In this document: positions 47,408-59,155 of the stretch, piece by piece
Position numbering within the stretch: the stretch's first letter is position 1
How the letters are laid out: each line of letters begins with the position of its first letter
DNA from: Arthrobacter castelli DSM 16402
GTDB lineage: Bacteria; Actinomycetota; Actinomycetes; Actinomycetales; Micrococcaceae
Direction: 5' to 3'
Length of the DNA stretch: 64,000 nt
Assembly: GCF_000430705.1 (NCBI RefSeq)
Contig: NZ_AUMN01000011.1
Location: forward strand, 1-64,000
Notes under the pieces: model-generated
What the model was told of the DNA's origin: nothing
Database searches by the model: none
Seen by the model: only the letters and a program-made list of their open reading frames with translations
Position numbers and translations under genes: made by a program

Positions 47408-48670
47408 ATGAAGACCCTCAAGAAGACCTGCGGCAATATGGCCACCCAGATCGGCATCGCCGCGATTGCCGGTATCGTGTTCGGTCTGATCGTCGGTGAA
47501 TGGGCGAGCAACCTGCAGTTCATCGGAGACTTGTTCATCCGACTGATCCAAATGTCGATCGTCCCCCTCGTGATGGCATCGGTCATTTTCGCCACGGGGT
47601 CGATGACCGGCACGGGTGTAGGCAAGATGGCCTTCCGCACCTTCAAGTGGATGCTCTCCTTCGCCATCATCGCGGCCGTACTGGCGGTAGCGCTGAGTAT
47701 TCTCATCAATCCCGGCGGCGGCCAGGTCTTTACGGGCGAAATCGACAGTTCTCTGCAGAAGGAGGCGGCGCAGCAATCGAAGGGATGGCAAGAGACGATC
47801 GTCGGCTTCGTCTCCACCAACATCTTCGAGGCCATGTCATCGGGCTCGATGGTCCCCGTCATCGTCTTTGCGCTGCTCTTCGGGATGGCGCTGAACAGGC
47901 ACGTGCAGAAGACGGAGAACCGACTGCTCGTCGACTTCTTCGACCAGGCGCAGCAAGTAGTACTGATCACCATTCGCCTCGTGATGTACATTGCGCCGAT
48001 CGGGGTCTTTGCCCTGCTCGCCTCGCTGGCAGGTGACGTGGGATTCGCCGTCGTCACCACCGCACTGAAGTACCTCGGAGCCACGTTGATCGGCGTCATC
48101 ATCCTCACGCTGTTGTTCGTGATAGTGGTTTCGGTACGGACGGGCCTCAATCCATGGAAACTGCCCAGGAAACTCGCCGAACAGACGACGGTGGCCATTA
48201 CCACCACCAGTTCGGCCGTCACCTTCCCCACGGTGCTGAAGAATACGGTGGAGAAGGTCGGTGTGAGCAAGCGCTGCGCGGACTTCGCCCTCTCGATCGG
48301 TTTGACCATGGGTTCATATGGAGCCGTGCTCAATTACACGATCGCCATCATGTTCCTCGCCCAGGCCGGAAACGTTGACCTCAGCGCCGGCCAGATCATC
48401 ATGGGAATGGGGCTTGCGATCCTCCTCAACATGGGGACCATCACCGTCCCGGGAGGTTTCCCCGTGGTTGCGCTGTTCCTTGCTTCCGCGCTGAATCTGC
48501 CGATCGAGGCAGTGGGTCTGCTGATCGCCGTCGATTGGTTCTCCGGCATCTTCCGCACGTTCCTCAACGTCAACGGCGACACCTTGGTCGCGATGCTGGT
48601 GGCCAATGCGAGTGACGAGATCGATCGAGACGTCTACGCAGAAACCGGAAAGAAAGCCGCTATGGCGTAG
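47408..48670 (+). CDS. Dicarboxylate/amino acid:cation symporter (DAACS)
   Basis: A 420-residue, eight-segment glutamate/dicarboxylate transporter. Hallmarks: ITTTSSAVTFPTVLKNTVEKVGV (serine-rich re-entrant loop, HP1), MGSYGAVLNYTIAIMFLAQ (TM7) and PGGFPVV/GLLIAVDWFSGIFRTFLNVNGDTLVA (HP2 and TM8). ATG at 47408 begins MKTLKKTCGN; no strong ribosome-binding site is visible, so the start is uncertain. Substrates could be C4-dicarboxylates or amino acids. Confidence 0.87.
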   Translation: MKTLKKTCGNMATQIGIAAIAGIVFGLIVGEWASNLQFIGDLFIRLIQMSIVPLVMASVIFATGSMTGTGVGKMAFRTFKWMLSFAIIAAVLAVALSILINPGGGQVFTGEIDSSLQKEAAQQSKGWQETIVGFVSTNIFEAMSSGSMVPVIVFALLFGMALNRHVQKTENRLLVDFFDQAQQVVLITIRLVMYIAPIGVFALLASLAGDVGFAVVTTALKYLGATLIGVIILTLLFVIVVSVRTGLNPWKLPRKLAEQTTVAITTTSSAVTFPTVLKNTVEKVGVSKRCADFALSIGLTMGSYGAVLNYTIAIMFLAQAGNVDLSAGQIIMGMGLAILLNMGTITVPGGFPVVALFLASALNLPIEAVGLLIAVDWFSGIFRTFLNVNGDTLVAMLVANASDEIDRDVYAETGKKAAMA

Positions 48671-48692
48671 CGATTACCTCCCAACATGCCGG

Positions 48693-48722
48693 CCCGGGCG
48701 GCACCACGATGGGTCGCCCGGG
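48693..48722. terminator. Hairpin between symporter and xdhC
   Basis: CCCGGGCG / CGCCCGGG, a perfect eight-base stem with a 14-base loop, in the 80-base convergent gap. Probably a shared terminator. Confidence 0.55.
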
Positions 48723-48750
48723 ATCGCTGCCGTTGGAGGCCCGAGTAGCT

Positions 48751-49986
48751 CTAGTCGTGACGTGTGGCGGATACATGATGCCACGGCTCCGCTGCATGTC
48801 CGTGGATCGGCCCGCTCAGCCTGCTCAAGGGTTCCACCGGCTGCCAGCGATGATGGCGGTTGCGGCCGGCCACGATTTCGGCGGTGATGGACACGGCAAC
48901 TTCTTCGGGAGTCACCGCACCCAGATCCAGCCCGATGGGTGAGTGCAGCAGCTCCAGTTGCTCCGGCCGCATCCCCGCTTCCGCCAGGGCGGCCGTGCGC
49001 TGGGCATGGCTGCGGCGCGACCCCATGGCCCCGATGTATTGCACCGGCAGGGTCAGCGCCAATTGCAGCAGCGGGATATCGAACTTCGGGTCGTGGGTCA
49101 GCACGCAGATCGCGGTGCGTCTATCCACCCGCTGCGCGTCCACCTCGGAGCGCAGGTACTGGTGAGGCTGGGCGACGACGACGTCATCGGCATCCGGGAA
49201 GCGCGCGGCGGAGGTGAAGGAACGCCTGGCATCGCACAGCGTCACCCGGTAGCCAAGCGCCCTGCCCATCTTCGCCAGCGCTGCACTGAAGTCGTTGGCG
49301 CCGAAAATCAGCAGCCGTGGCGGTTCCAGCCGGGTCTCCACGAGCAGGCTGATGTAGTCGTCCCCGCACACCTCCCGGTGGGGCGAGACGCGGATGGTCC
49401 CGGTCTGGCCGTTGGCGACCATGGTCTGGACCTGCGACGCCGCGGCGTGCGCGGCGTTCCGGTCTCCGGTCAGCACCTCCAGCCTGCCGACGTCGTCGTC
49501 GGTGGGGAAATCAGCCGGTTCCAGTACGACGACGGCGGTCAGCGGGCCGTCGTCGAGCCTGCGGATGAGGGCAGCGGGGGTGTCTGATGGTCGCTCCGCC
49601 AGCTTTGACATTCGTTTCAGGTCGACCAGCTGGTCGCTGGCTCTCCCGGTGCGTGCTTCTCCGTCGCGACCTTCCGGATAGAACGGCTGGATCAGCACAT
49701 CGAGCACTCCCCCGCAGGTCAGGCCGACGGCGAAGGCGTCCGCATCGCTGTAGCCAAACTGTTCGCGGCGGCTGGTGCCGGTCTCCATCGCATCCCGGCA
49801 GGCCTCGAAAACGGCACCCTCCACACACCCGCCGGACAGTGACCCGGCGACCTCGCCGTCGTCGTTCACGGCCATGCCGGTCCCGACTGCCCGCGGCACT
49901 GACCCCGTCGCCGAGACGATGGTGGCGACGGCGAACCGGGTGCCGTCGCGGAGCCAGGGCGAACAGGAATTCAGGATATCGAGCAT
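48751..49986 (-). CDS. xdhC: XdhC/CoxI-family molybdenum-enzyme maturation protein
   Basis: A 411-residue protein. The N-terminal XdhC/CoxI domain (VATIVSATGSVPRAVGTGMAV; GSLSGGCVEGAVF; LTCGGVLDVLI) is followed by a Rossmann-like domain (LLIFGANDFSAALAKMG; YIGAMGSRRS). XdhC binds Moco and directs its sulfuration and insertion. It is divergent from xdhA, while a shorter XdhC follows xdhB; two paralogues for one enzyme is unusual. Confidence 0.87.
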   Translation of the reverse strand: MLDILNSCSPWLRDGTRFAVATIVSATGSVPRAVGTGMAVNDDGEVAGSLSGGCVEGAVFEACRDAMETGTSRREQFGYSDADAFAVGLTCGGVLDVLIQPFYPEGRDGEARTGRASDQLVDLKRMSKLAERPSDTPAALIRRLDDGPLTAVVVLEPADFPTDDDVGRLEVLTGDRNAAHAAASQVQTMVANGQTGTIRVSPHREVCGDDYISLLVETRLEPPRLLIFGANDFSAALAKMGRALGYRVTLCDARRSFTSAARFPDADDVVVAQPHQYLRSEVDAQRVDRRTAICVLTHDPKFDIPLLQLALTLPVQYIGAMGSRRSHAQRTAALAEAGMRPEQLELLHSPIGLDLGAVTPEEVAVSITAEIVAGRNRHHRWQPVEPLSRLSGPIHGHAAEPWHHVSATRHD

Positions 49987-50131
49987 GAGCTCCGTCCTTC
50001 GTCGTGGTGCTGAAAACTAAGACCTGTTGACTTGAATTATGAATCGGTCCGGAAGGTCCTGTCACGACAAGCTTTCCATCATCAGCGTCAGGATGCTTGC
50101 CAAATCTATACCTGCGCCGCGGTGAAAAGTG

Positions 50132-50230
50132 CGTTACACTGGCACCTAACGTCGTGATTTGGGTCACGGCAACCTGGGAGTAGCAGACAGGATAAAAATG
50201 GGCTGACGTCATCGACGTCGGCCCTTTTTT
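50132..50230 (+). ncRNA. Structured leader of xdhA ending in an intrinsic terminator (candidate attenuator)
   Basis: In order: CGTTA/TAACG stem (50132-50151, 10-base loop), CGTGA/TCACG stem (50153-50168, loop TTTGGG), CCTG/CAGG (50173-50191) and then a terminator stem GGGCTGACGTC / GACGTCGGCCC with an ATC loop (50200-50224) and six T (50225-50230). The terminator ends 50 bases before xdhA, so transcription must read through it. This is the arrangement of a riboswitch or attenuator. I cannot match it to a named class. The rest of the 294-base gap shows no gene. Confidence 0.5.
50200..50230 (+). terminator. Intrinsic terminator in the xdhA leader
   Basis: An 11-base stem with one G-T wobble, a three-base loop and six T, the only clear U-tract terminator I found in the window. 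It lies within the leader, not after a gene on that strand. Confidence 0.8.
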
Positions 50231-50280
50231 CGTATCAGGGGGTCCACATGCACCCCAACAAACCAAGCGGGAGCACGACC

Positions 50281-51863
<1,583 letters not shown>

Positions 51864-51867
<4 letters not shown>

Positions 51868-54296
51868 GCCGCCTAGCCGAACGGCCCGCGAACCCAAGCG
51901 TCGGCAAGCCCGACCCGCATGAGAGCGCGGCCGGTCATGTCACGGGCCACGCCCTCTACACCGACGATATTTCCACGGCCAGGACCGACGCGCTCACCGC
52001 GTGGCCGGTTCAGGCACCGCACGCGCATGCCCGCGTGACGGCCATCCGCACCGAGGCTGCCACTGCGGTTCCCGGCGTCGTGCGCGTGCTGACCGCAGCC
52101 GACGTGCCGGGGGTCAACGACGCCGGAGAGGGCGGCGACGAGCCGCTGTTCCCGGCCGAGGTGATGTACTACGGCCACCCGGTGTGCTGGGTGCTCGGTG
52201 AAACACCGGAGGCTGCGCGGATCGGGTCCAACGCCGTCGAAGTCGACTACGAGGAGCTGGACTCGCTGATCACGGTCGCCGACGCGGTGGCCGCGGGTTC
52301 CTACCAGGGCAACCACCGTGTCTCGCGACGCGGCGACCCGGAGTCCGCCCTCGACGAGGCGGCGCACGTGTTCTCCGGCGAGATCGAGACCCACGCCCAG
52401 GAACACTTCTACCTGGAGACGCACGCGGCCTTGGCCTACGTCGACGAGAGCGACCAGCTGTACGTGCAGTCCAGCACGCAGAATCCCAGCGAAGCCCAGG
52501 TCATCGTCGCCCAGGTCCTCGGGTTGAGCAGCCACGAGGTCACGGTGCAGTCGCTTCGGATGGGCGGCGGATTCGGCGGCAAGGAGACCCAGCCGCACGG
52601 CCTCGCCGCCGTCGCGGCCCTGGGCACCACCCTGACCGGACGTCCGGTTCGCCTGCGGCTGAACCGCAACCAGGACATCACCATCACGGGCAAGCGGCCC
52701 GGCTTCCGGATGTCGTGGAAGGCCGGGTTCGACGACGCCGGCAAGCTGGTCGGTCTCAAGGCGACCATGACGCCCGACGGCGGGTGGAGCCTGGACCTGA
52801 TGGAACCGGTGCTGTCCCGGGCCCTGTGCCACATCGACAACGCCTACTGGATTCCCAACATTGAGGTCGATGGACGGACGGTGAAGACGCACAAGACCTC
52901 GCACACCGCGTTCCGCGGGTTCGGCGGGCCGCAGGGCATCTTCCTGATTGAGGACGTTTTCGGCAGCAGCGCCCCGGCCTTGGGCATCGACCCGGCCGAA
53001 CTGCGCCGCCGCAACTTCTACCAGCCCGGACACACGACCCCGTACGGACAACCGGTCCGCGACTGCGAGCGGATGCCGGCGATCTGGTCGCAGCTGCGCC
53101 AGGAGTCCGACTTCGCCGCCAGGAGCGCGGAAGTCGAGTCCTTCAACGCCGCGCATCCGCATACCAAGCGTGCTTTGGCGATCACGCCGCTGAAATTCGG
53201 GATCTCGTTCAACCAGACGAGCATGAACCAGGCCGGCGCCCTCGTGCTGGTGTACAAGGACGGGTCCGTGCTGATCAACCACGGCGGCACCGAGATGGGC
53301 CAGGGCCTGCACACCAAGATGCTGCAGGTCGCCGCCACGGCGCTGGGCCTTCCGCGAACCGCAGTCCGGCTTGCCCCGACCCGCACCGACAAGGTCCCGA
53401 ATACGTCGGCGACGTCGGCAAGCACCGGAGCGGACCTGAACGGCGGCGCCGTGAAAAACGCCTGCGACCAGATCCGGGACCGGATGGCGGACGTGGCGGC
53501 CGGGATGCTCGGCGTGGAGCCGGCGGACGTCGACTTTTCCGGCGGCATGGTCAGTGCGTCAGGTGCCTCCGGGTCAGGTGCCTCCAGGTCCGGCGCGTCC
53601 AGCGCGTCCAGCGCTTCCAACCGCGAACTGACGTTTGCCGACGTCGCGCATGAGGCCAACGCCAAGCGAGTCCAGCTCCACGCCGCCGGGTATTACCGGA
53701 CCGAGGGCCTGCAGTGGGATCCGGAGACCTGGACCGGAACGCCATTCAAGTACTTCGCCTACGGTGCCGCGGCGGCCGAAGTCGAGGTCGACGGGTTCAC
53801 CGGCGCCTACCGCACCCGCCGGGTCGATATTGTCCAGGACGCCGGGGACTCGCTCTCCCCCATGATCGACGTTGGGCAGATCGAGGGCGCATTCGTCCAG
53901 GGCGCGGGGTGGCTGACCCTCGAAGACATGCGGTGGGATACCTCCGACGGACCAACCCGTGGCCGGCTGCTGACCCAATCGGCGAGCACGTATAAGCTGC
54001 CCAGCTTTTCGGAGATGCCCTCCGAACTCAACGTCACCCTGTTCGACGAGGCGCGCGAAGACGGCGCGATCTACGGCTCGAAGGCCGTCGGCGAACCGCC
54101 GCTGATGCTCGCCTTCAGCGTGCGGGAAGCGCTGCGCCAGGCGGTTGCGGCGTTCGGCCCGGCCGGACGGAAGGCGGAACTTGCCCATCCGGCCACGCCG
54201 GAGGCCGTGTTCTGGGCCCTCGAGGCGGCACGGGACGCGGCCCGGCAGCCGGCCACGGACACGACGACACCCAACCCCACACTCACGGGCGGCTGA
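51864..54296 (+). CDS. xdhB: Xanthine dehydrogenase, molybdenum-binding large subunit
   Basis: An 810-residue Moco subunit. LRMGGGFGGKETQ, TSHTAFRGFGGPQG, GGTEMGQGLHTKMLQVAA and the catalytic Glu in YGSKAVGEPPLML are the xanthine dehydrogenase signatures. A Ser/Gly/Ala-rich insert (DNA about 53555-53620) sits between the last two large blocks. The adjacent XdhC proteins support maturation. Neighbouring purine deaminases and an AzgA permease support a purine substrate. Confidence 0.94.
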
Positions 54297-54297
54297 G

Positions 54298-55098
54298 ATG
54301 GACTGGCTGACCGGCGTCGAACACTTCCGCAGCTCACGGCAGCCCGGCGTGATCGTCACCGTTGTGTCCTCGCGCGGACACGCGCCCAGGCGCGCCGGCG
54401 CCAAGATGGCGATTTCATCCGACGCGGCGTGGGGCAGCGTCGGCGGCGGCAATCTGGAGGCGACCGCCGTCAAGCGTGCCCGCGAGCTACTGGAAGACCG
54501 CATTTCGGAGCCGGAAATGATCACGCTGCAGCTCAGCGACAAGGCCCCGGCAGAACACGGTGTCCAATGCTGCGGCGGCGAGGTCACCATGCTCGTCGAG
54601 CCGGTGCGCCTGCCGGCCGCCGTCGCCATTTTCGGGGTCGGCCACGTGGGGTTGGAGCTCGCACGCATCCTGGCGAGGCACGACGTCGAGCTTCACTTGG
54701 TCGATTCGCGGGCGGATATGTTGAAGCCGGACCGGCTCGCAGTGCTGGACGACGCCAACGCCGACATCCGCGCCCATCATGAGCCGATTCCCGAGACCGC
54801 ATTGCGCGATCTCCCGCACGCGACGCACATCCTGATCATGACCCACGACCATGCCGAAGACGCGGCCCTGTGCGACGCCGCGCTGCGGACGCCGTCGGTG
54901 GCCACGATCGGACTGATCGGTTCACAGTCGAAGTGGCGGCGATTCCAAAAGCAGCTGCGGGAAGTGGGGCATTCCGACGACGCGATCGACCGCATCCAGA
55001 CGCCCATCGGGATCTCCGGCATCGCATCCAAGGAACCGGCCGCCATCGCCGTCGCCGTGGCCGCCGGCCTGCTGCAAACCCTGGAATCGGCGGACTAG
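54298..55098 (+). CDS. xdhC: XdhC, xanthine dehydrogenase maturation protein
   Basis: A 266-residue, standard-length XdhC. The N-terminal domain has VVSSRGHAPRRAGAKMAI, SVGGGNLEATAV and VQCCGGEVTMLVEPV; the C-terminal Rossmann domain has VAIFGVGHVGLELARILA and TIGLIGSQSKWRRF. ATG one base after the xdhB stop. It is the classical xdhABC third gene. Confidence 0.93.
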   Translation: MDWLTGVEHFRSSRQPGVIVTVVSSRGHAPRRAGAKMAISSDAAWGSVGGGNLEATAVKRARELLEDRISEPEMITLQLSDKAPAEHGVQCCGGEVTMLVEPVRLPAAVAIFGVGHVGLELARILARHDVELHLVDSRADMLKPDRLAVLDDANADIRAHHEPIPETALRDLPHATHILIMTHDHAEDAALCDAALRTPSVATIGLIGSQSKWRRFQKQLREVGHSDDAIDRIQTPIGISGIASKEPAAIAVAVAAGLLQTLESAD

Positions 55099-55461
55099 TC
55101 AGCTAGCCAGGGCGCTGGGAGCGGGCGGGGCCCGGGCCGGTGCACATCACGTCTCACACGCCACCGCTGGCGAAGCAGGCCATCAATCACCGGCTGAGCA
55201 AAAATCGTCAACCGGCCGGGCGGCGCCACCTGCCGAACAACAGACCCGCTAGCCTGCACGTCGACCAGCCAGAGGCGCGGTGGACTGTGAAACTGCACTC
55301 TGGCAGCGGTGCGAGCGCACGGTCAGGCCGCTTATAGGCCCCGGGAACGTGTGCACGTCGCCCCCGGCCACTACGGCTCAAGTGGACGCGATTTTTCGTT
55401 ATCTTACCGTTATGTACGATGGCTTCCCTGTGCCTATTTTGTCGTACCCGGGTGGTTGGCT
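55099..55461. other. Gene-free stretch between xdhC and the DUF222/HNH gene
   Basis: About 360 bases. The first two thirds are GC-rich with no convincing frame. The last 70 bases are AT-richer (a run ATTTTTCG near 55390), a likely promoter region for the following gene. I saw no repeat or RNA gene. Confidence 0.5.
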
Positions 55462-57420
55462 ATGGGTATGGGAGTCCATAGCAGCTTTGACGACGACGGC
55501 GGTGGCCGGCCCGGTGCCGGCGCCGGTGCCAAGGGCCGCAGTGCCTTTGACGACGCCGCTGCGGGTGCCTCTGGTGACGCGGGTGCTGGTGCTGGCGCTG
55601 GTGGTGAGTCGGTGTTTGAACCGTTGTTGGTGACGCTGTTTCTGGAACGTGACGTGATCCGTGGCGCGGGGTTTAAGGACAAGCCGGTGCTGGCCCGGGG
55701 CATTATCAACGGGCTGACCCGCCTGGATCCTGAAGCGTTGGATTATCGGCAGGCGGTGGCGTTGCTGGACGAGGCGTCCAGGCTGGCCTCCGCGGCTGAG
55801 GCGTTGAAGGTGAGGGCGGTTTCCCGGGTGTGTGCCACGGCCGGGGACCGGGTTGATGAGCAGGATGTGTTGCCGCCGTCCGGTCCCGATGCTGACCAGT
55901 TGGCGTCGATGGTCGCGGAGTCGGAGATTGGCACGGTGCTGGATTTGTCGAAGCGGGCGACGGACAAAGTCATCGGGCACAGTCGCCTGCTCACGACCGG
56001 CCTGCCGGCCACGTTGGATGCTCTGGCGCAGGGGGTGTTGCATCCGGATCAGGCCGAAGTGATTGCCGATCAGTGCGGGTCCCTGCCGCGTGAGGCGTAC
56101 CCCGACTTTGAGGCCGAGATGGTGGGCTTCGCTCCGGGGCGGGCGAGGCACCTGGTCGCGGCGAAGGCACGCCGGGTGCGGGAACGCTCCCACCCGGAGA
56201 CGATCACACGCCGTAAGGCAAAGGCAGCCTCCGACCGGACGGTGGTGGTGGAGCCGGTCGAGGACGGGATGTGCTGGTTGAGCATGTATTTGCCGGCCGA
56301 GGCGGCGGTGGCGGCGTTTAACCGGCTGACCGGCCTGGCCCGGTCGCTACAGGGCCCCGGAGAACCACGTGATCTCGCCCAGTTGCGCGCTGATGTGGCT
56401 GCGGACCTGCTCCATACCGGCACCGGCACCGGACTACCACCAGCGGCCCTAACCGGCAGCCCCAACGATGGGTTCTACGGCACAAATCCGCCACCGGGGG
56501 TCCCGACCGGGCCCGCAGCACCCGGCACCGCCGGATCAGTGCCCGGGTCGGCTGGTGGGACAGTCGGGGCAGCCGGAAGCACCGGATCGGCCGGAAGTGG
56601 CGGTGGTGTCGATCCGCCTGCCTGTGGTGATCCGCCGGGTTCGGGTCGGATTCCGAATTATGCCGGGATTAAGGCTGAGGTGACCGTGGTGGTGCCGGTG
56701 TTGACGTTGATGGGGTTATCGGATGAGCCGGCCGATCTGGAAGGGTACGGTCCCATCGATGAGGACACCGCCCGACAACTGTCCGCGAATGCTCCGTCGT
56801 TCAAGCGGTTACTGACTCATCCGGAGACCGGTGCGCCGCTATCCTATGGGCGGGACAGTTATGCGGTGCCCAAAGACCTGCAAAGAATGGTCCGGCTGCG
56901 CGACCGCACCTGTCGCGGGTACGGGTGCAACAAAGCCGCCCGTCACTGCGACCTCGACCACACCGTCCCCTACCCGACAGGGCAGACCGAACTGACGAAT
57001 CTGAAACCACTCTGCAAACCCGGCCACGCGCTCAAGACCGCGAAACTCTGGCGGGATACCCAGCACCGCGACGGCAGAGTGGACTGGACCTCACCGGCAG
57101 GCAGGAAATACTCCAACACCCCCGAAGGCCCACTACCGGAGATGCGACCCGCCCCCGACATCGCCACCCTGCTCAAGACAGCCAAAAAGCAGGCAGACAA
57201 CTGCGGCAGGGCGGACAACGCACCGGCAAAGCCGGCCAAGCCGACAAAGCAGGCCAACGGATCAAGCCGACGCGGCACCGGCAACGAAAAGCACGGCACC
57301 GGAGCCAAACCGGCCCGGAAGGACCCATGGCAAATACCTAAAGCCAAGACGGACGACACCGCCGGCAACGCGACGAACAGGAAATCAGTACACGACCCCG
57401 ACGACCCAGCACCCTTCTGA
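55462..57420 (+). CDS. DUF222/HNH endonuclease-domain protein
   Basis: A 652-residue protein, full length for the family. The DUF222 region (about 60-340) includes GLTRLDPEALDYRQAV, PATLDALAQGVLHPDQAEVI and MYLPAEAAVAAF; a Gly/Ser/Ala-rich linker follows; the HNH domain (about 470-530) has LRDRTCRGYGCNKAARHCDLDHTVPYP and NLKPLCKPGHALK. A charged, Lys-rich tail ends it. Its GC3 and Ala/Gly richness match the neighbours. Function unproven; related to the truncated protein at 70-1593. Confidence 0.85.
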   Translation: MGMGVHSSFDDDGGGRPGAGAGAKGRSAFDDAAAGASGDAGAGAGAGGESVFEPLLVTLFLERDVIRGAGFKDKPVLARGIINGLTRLDPEALDYRQAVALLDEASRLASAAEALKVRAVSRVCATAGDRVDEQDVLPPSGPDADQLASMVAESEIGTVLDLSKRATDKVIGHSRLLTTGLPATLDALAQGVLHPDQAEVIADQCGSLPREAYPDFEAEMVGFAPGRARHLVAAKARRVRERSHPETITRRKAKAASDRTVVVEPVEDGMCWLSMYLPAEAAVAAFNRLTGLARSLQGPGEPRDLAQLRADVAADLLHTGTGTGLPPAALTGSPNDGFYGTNPPPGVPTGPAAPGTAGSVPGSAGGTVGAAGSTGSAGSGGGVDPPACGDPPGSGRIPNYAGIKAEVTVVVPVLTLMGLSDEPADLEGYGPIDEDTARQLSANAPSFKRLLTHPETGAPLSYGRDSYAVPKDLQRMVRLRDRTCRGYGCNKAARHCDLDHTVPYPTGQTELTNLKPLCKPGHALKTAKLWRDTQHRDGRVDWTSPAGRKYSNTPEGPLPEMRPAPDIATLLKTAKKQADNCGRADNAPAKPAKPTKQANGSSRRGTGNEKHGTGAKPARKDPWQIPKAKTDDTAGNATNRKSVHDPDDPAPF

Positions 57421-57566
57421 ACTCCGAGACCCGCGCACGGCGACTTCGGCCAGACGACGGATCGTATGGTGCTAGCGCTGCCGCAAGCCGCCACAGCCAG
57501 AAGCTGACCGTGACGTTCGTTCGCTGATGCCCCGCAGGCACCGTTGTCGCAGTCGGAAAGAGACAT

Positions 57567-57600
57567 CCCGGGTGAGCGCGAATTTCAACGCTCGCCCGGG
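57567..57600. terminator. Strong hairpin between convergent genes
   Basis: CCCGGGTGAGCG pairs with CGCTCGCCCGGG (12 base pairs, one wobble) with a 10-base loop. It lies between the convergent DUF222/HNH and AzgA-type permease genes. Confidence 0.65.
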
Positions 57601-57623
57601 AGGCCTTTCAGTCGGTGGGGCCG

Positions 57624-59144
57624 CTACCCCACGCCGAGGATCTGCCGGATCGGGCCGACCCCGAAGTAGATGACAAACGCGGCCGAGACCAGCCACATCA
57701 GCGGGTGGACCTCCCGCATCCGCCCCTGGCACAGCCGGATGATGACGAACGCGATGAACCCGGCGCCGATACCGTTGGCGATCGAATACGTAAACGGCAT
57801 CAGCGTGAAGGTGAGGAACGCGGGGATCGTGATCCCGTAGTCCGACCAGTCGATGGTGCTGATCTGGGTGACCATCATGAAACCGACGACGACGAGCGCC
57901 GGCGCCACCGCCTCGAATGGGACGACGGCGACCAGCGGCGCGAAGAAGGCCGCGGCGATGAAGAGCGATCCGGTCACGACGCTGGCCAGACCGGTCCTCG
58001 CCCCTTCCGCAATGCCCGCTGCGGATTCCACGAAGATCTCATTGGCCGACACGCCGCCCAGCCCACCGGCCATGGCACCGGTCGCGTCGACCAGCAGCAC
58101 GCGATTGGCATTCGGGAAATTGTTGTCCTTATCGAGCAGCTTCGCCTCGCTGGCCAATCCGGTCATTGTTCCCATCGCGTCGAAAAACACGCTGAGCAGG
58201 ATGGTGAACGTCAGCAGTACAGCGGAAATGGCTCCGACGCTGGCGAAGGCGCCAAAGAGGTCCACATCGCCGAAAAGCGACAGGTCCGGCACGGAGAAGA
58301 ACTCGTCCGGGATCGCCGGCACCACCAGCGACCAGCCGGACGGATTCTCCGCACTGGAGGGCACATTCGCAAACAGCTGCACCACCATCGCGAATATCGC
58401 GGAGGCGACGATGCCGATCAGGATGGCACCCTTGACCTTGCGCACCACCAGGACGATCGTCAGCACCAACCCCAGCACGAAGACCAGCGTGGGCCAGCCC
58501 AGCAAGGATCCACTCTGTCCCAGCTGCACCGGCACCGTGGTCCCCGCGGCGTCAGGCACGCGGCGCACGAATCCGGAGTTGACCAGCCCGATGAACGCGA
58601 CGAACAGCCCGATTCCCACCACGATGGCCGTCTTCAACCCGGCCGGCACCGCCCTGAACACTGCCTCACGGAACCCGCACAACACCAGAATGAACATGAT
58701 GATGCCGGCGATCAGGACAAGGCCCATCACGTCAGGCCAGGTCAGGTTCGGCGTGGTGGCGATAGTGGCGGAGACGAAGGCGGTGACGCCCAGTCCGGCC
58801 GCAAGAGCAAACGGATACTTCGCCACCATTCCCATCAGGATGGTCATCACGCCGGCGACGATGGCGGTCACGGCCGCGACCTGCGGCACGCCGAGGGTCT
58901 GGCCCGAGCCGTCGGGGCCACTGAGGATCAGCGGATTGAGCACCACGATGTAGCACATCGCGAAGAAGGTGGCGAAGCCGCCGCGAAACTCCCTCGAATA
59001 CGAGGATCCCAGCCGTGTGATGCCGAAGTAGCGATCAATCGGACCCGGCCTGCGGCCGTTGCCGGATGTGCCTGACGCGGGCGGGCCCGGGGGCTGCTTT
59101 CGAGCGCCGGTCTTGTTCGTGCCGAAGCGTGTCGATATTGCCAT
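57624..59144 (-). CDS. Adenine/guanine/hypoxanthine permease (AzgA/NCS2 family)
   Basis: A 506-residue NCS2-fold transporter with about 14 segments. DRYFGITRLGSSYSREFRGGFATFFAMCYIVVLNP at the N-terminus is the AzgA-type start; LLSVFFDAMGTMTGLA and GGLGGVSANEIFVESAAGIAEGARTGLASVVTG are its core motifs. The ATG at 59144 (MAISTRFGTNK) is preferred. Downstream of guaD by 11 bases, so uptake and deamination of purines are co-transcribed. Confidence 0.9.
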   Translation of the reverse strand: MAISTRFGTNKTGARKQPPGPPASGTSGNGRRPGPIDRYFGITRLGSSYSREFRGGFATFFAMCYIVVLNPLILSGPDGSGQTLGVPQVAAVTAIVAGVMTILMGMVAKYPFALAAGLGVTAFVSATIATTPNLTWPDVMGLVLIAGIIMFILVLCGFREAVFRAVPAGLKTAIVVGIGLFVAFIGLVNSGFVRRVPDAAGTTVPVQLGQSGSLLGWPTLVFVLGLVLTIVLVVRKVKGAILIGIVASAIFAMVVQLFANVPSSAENPSGWSLVVPAIPDEFFSVPDLSLFGDVDLFGAFASVGAISAVLLTFTILLSVFFDAMGTMTGLASEAKLLDKDNNFPNANRVLLVDATGAMAGGLGGVSANEIFVESAAGIAEGARTGLASVVTGSLFIAAAFFAPLVAVVPFEAVAPALVVVGFMMVTQISTIDWSDYGITIPAFLTFTLMPFTYSIANGIGAGFIAFVIIRLCQGRMREVHPLMWLVSAAFVIYFGVGPIRQILGVG

Positions 59145-59155
59145 GACCGCGGCTC

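Noticed and set aside
46687-48333. A 548-codon minus-strand frame joining antisense symporter sequence to the MDMPI protein
   Set aside because: Only the last 218 codons, from ATG 47343, show a protein family; the rest is opposite the symporter.
50132-50230. Assignment of the xdhA leader to a yybP-ykoY (manganese) riboswitch because of GGGAGTAGC
   Set aside because: Only that short string matches; the second conserved arm of that class is absent before the terminator.
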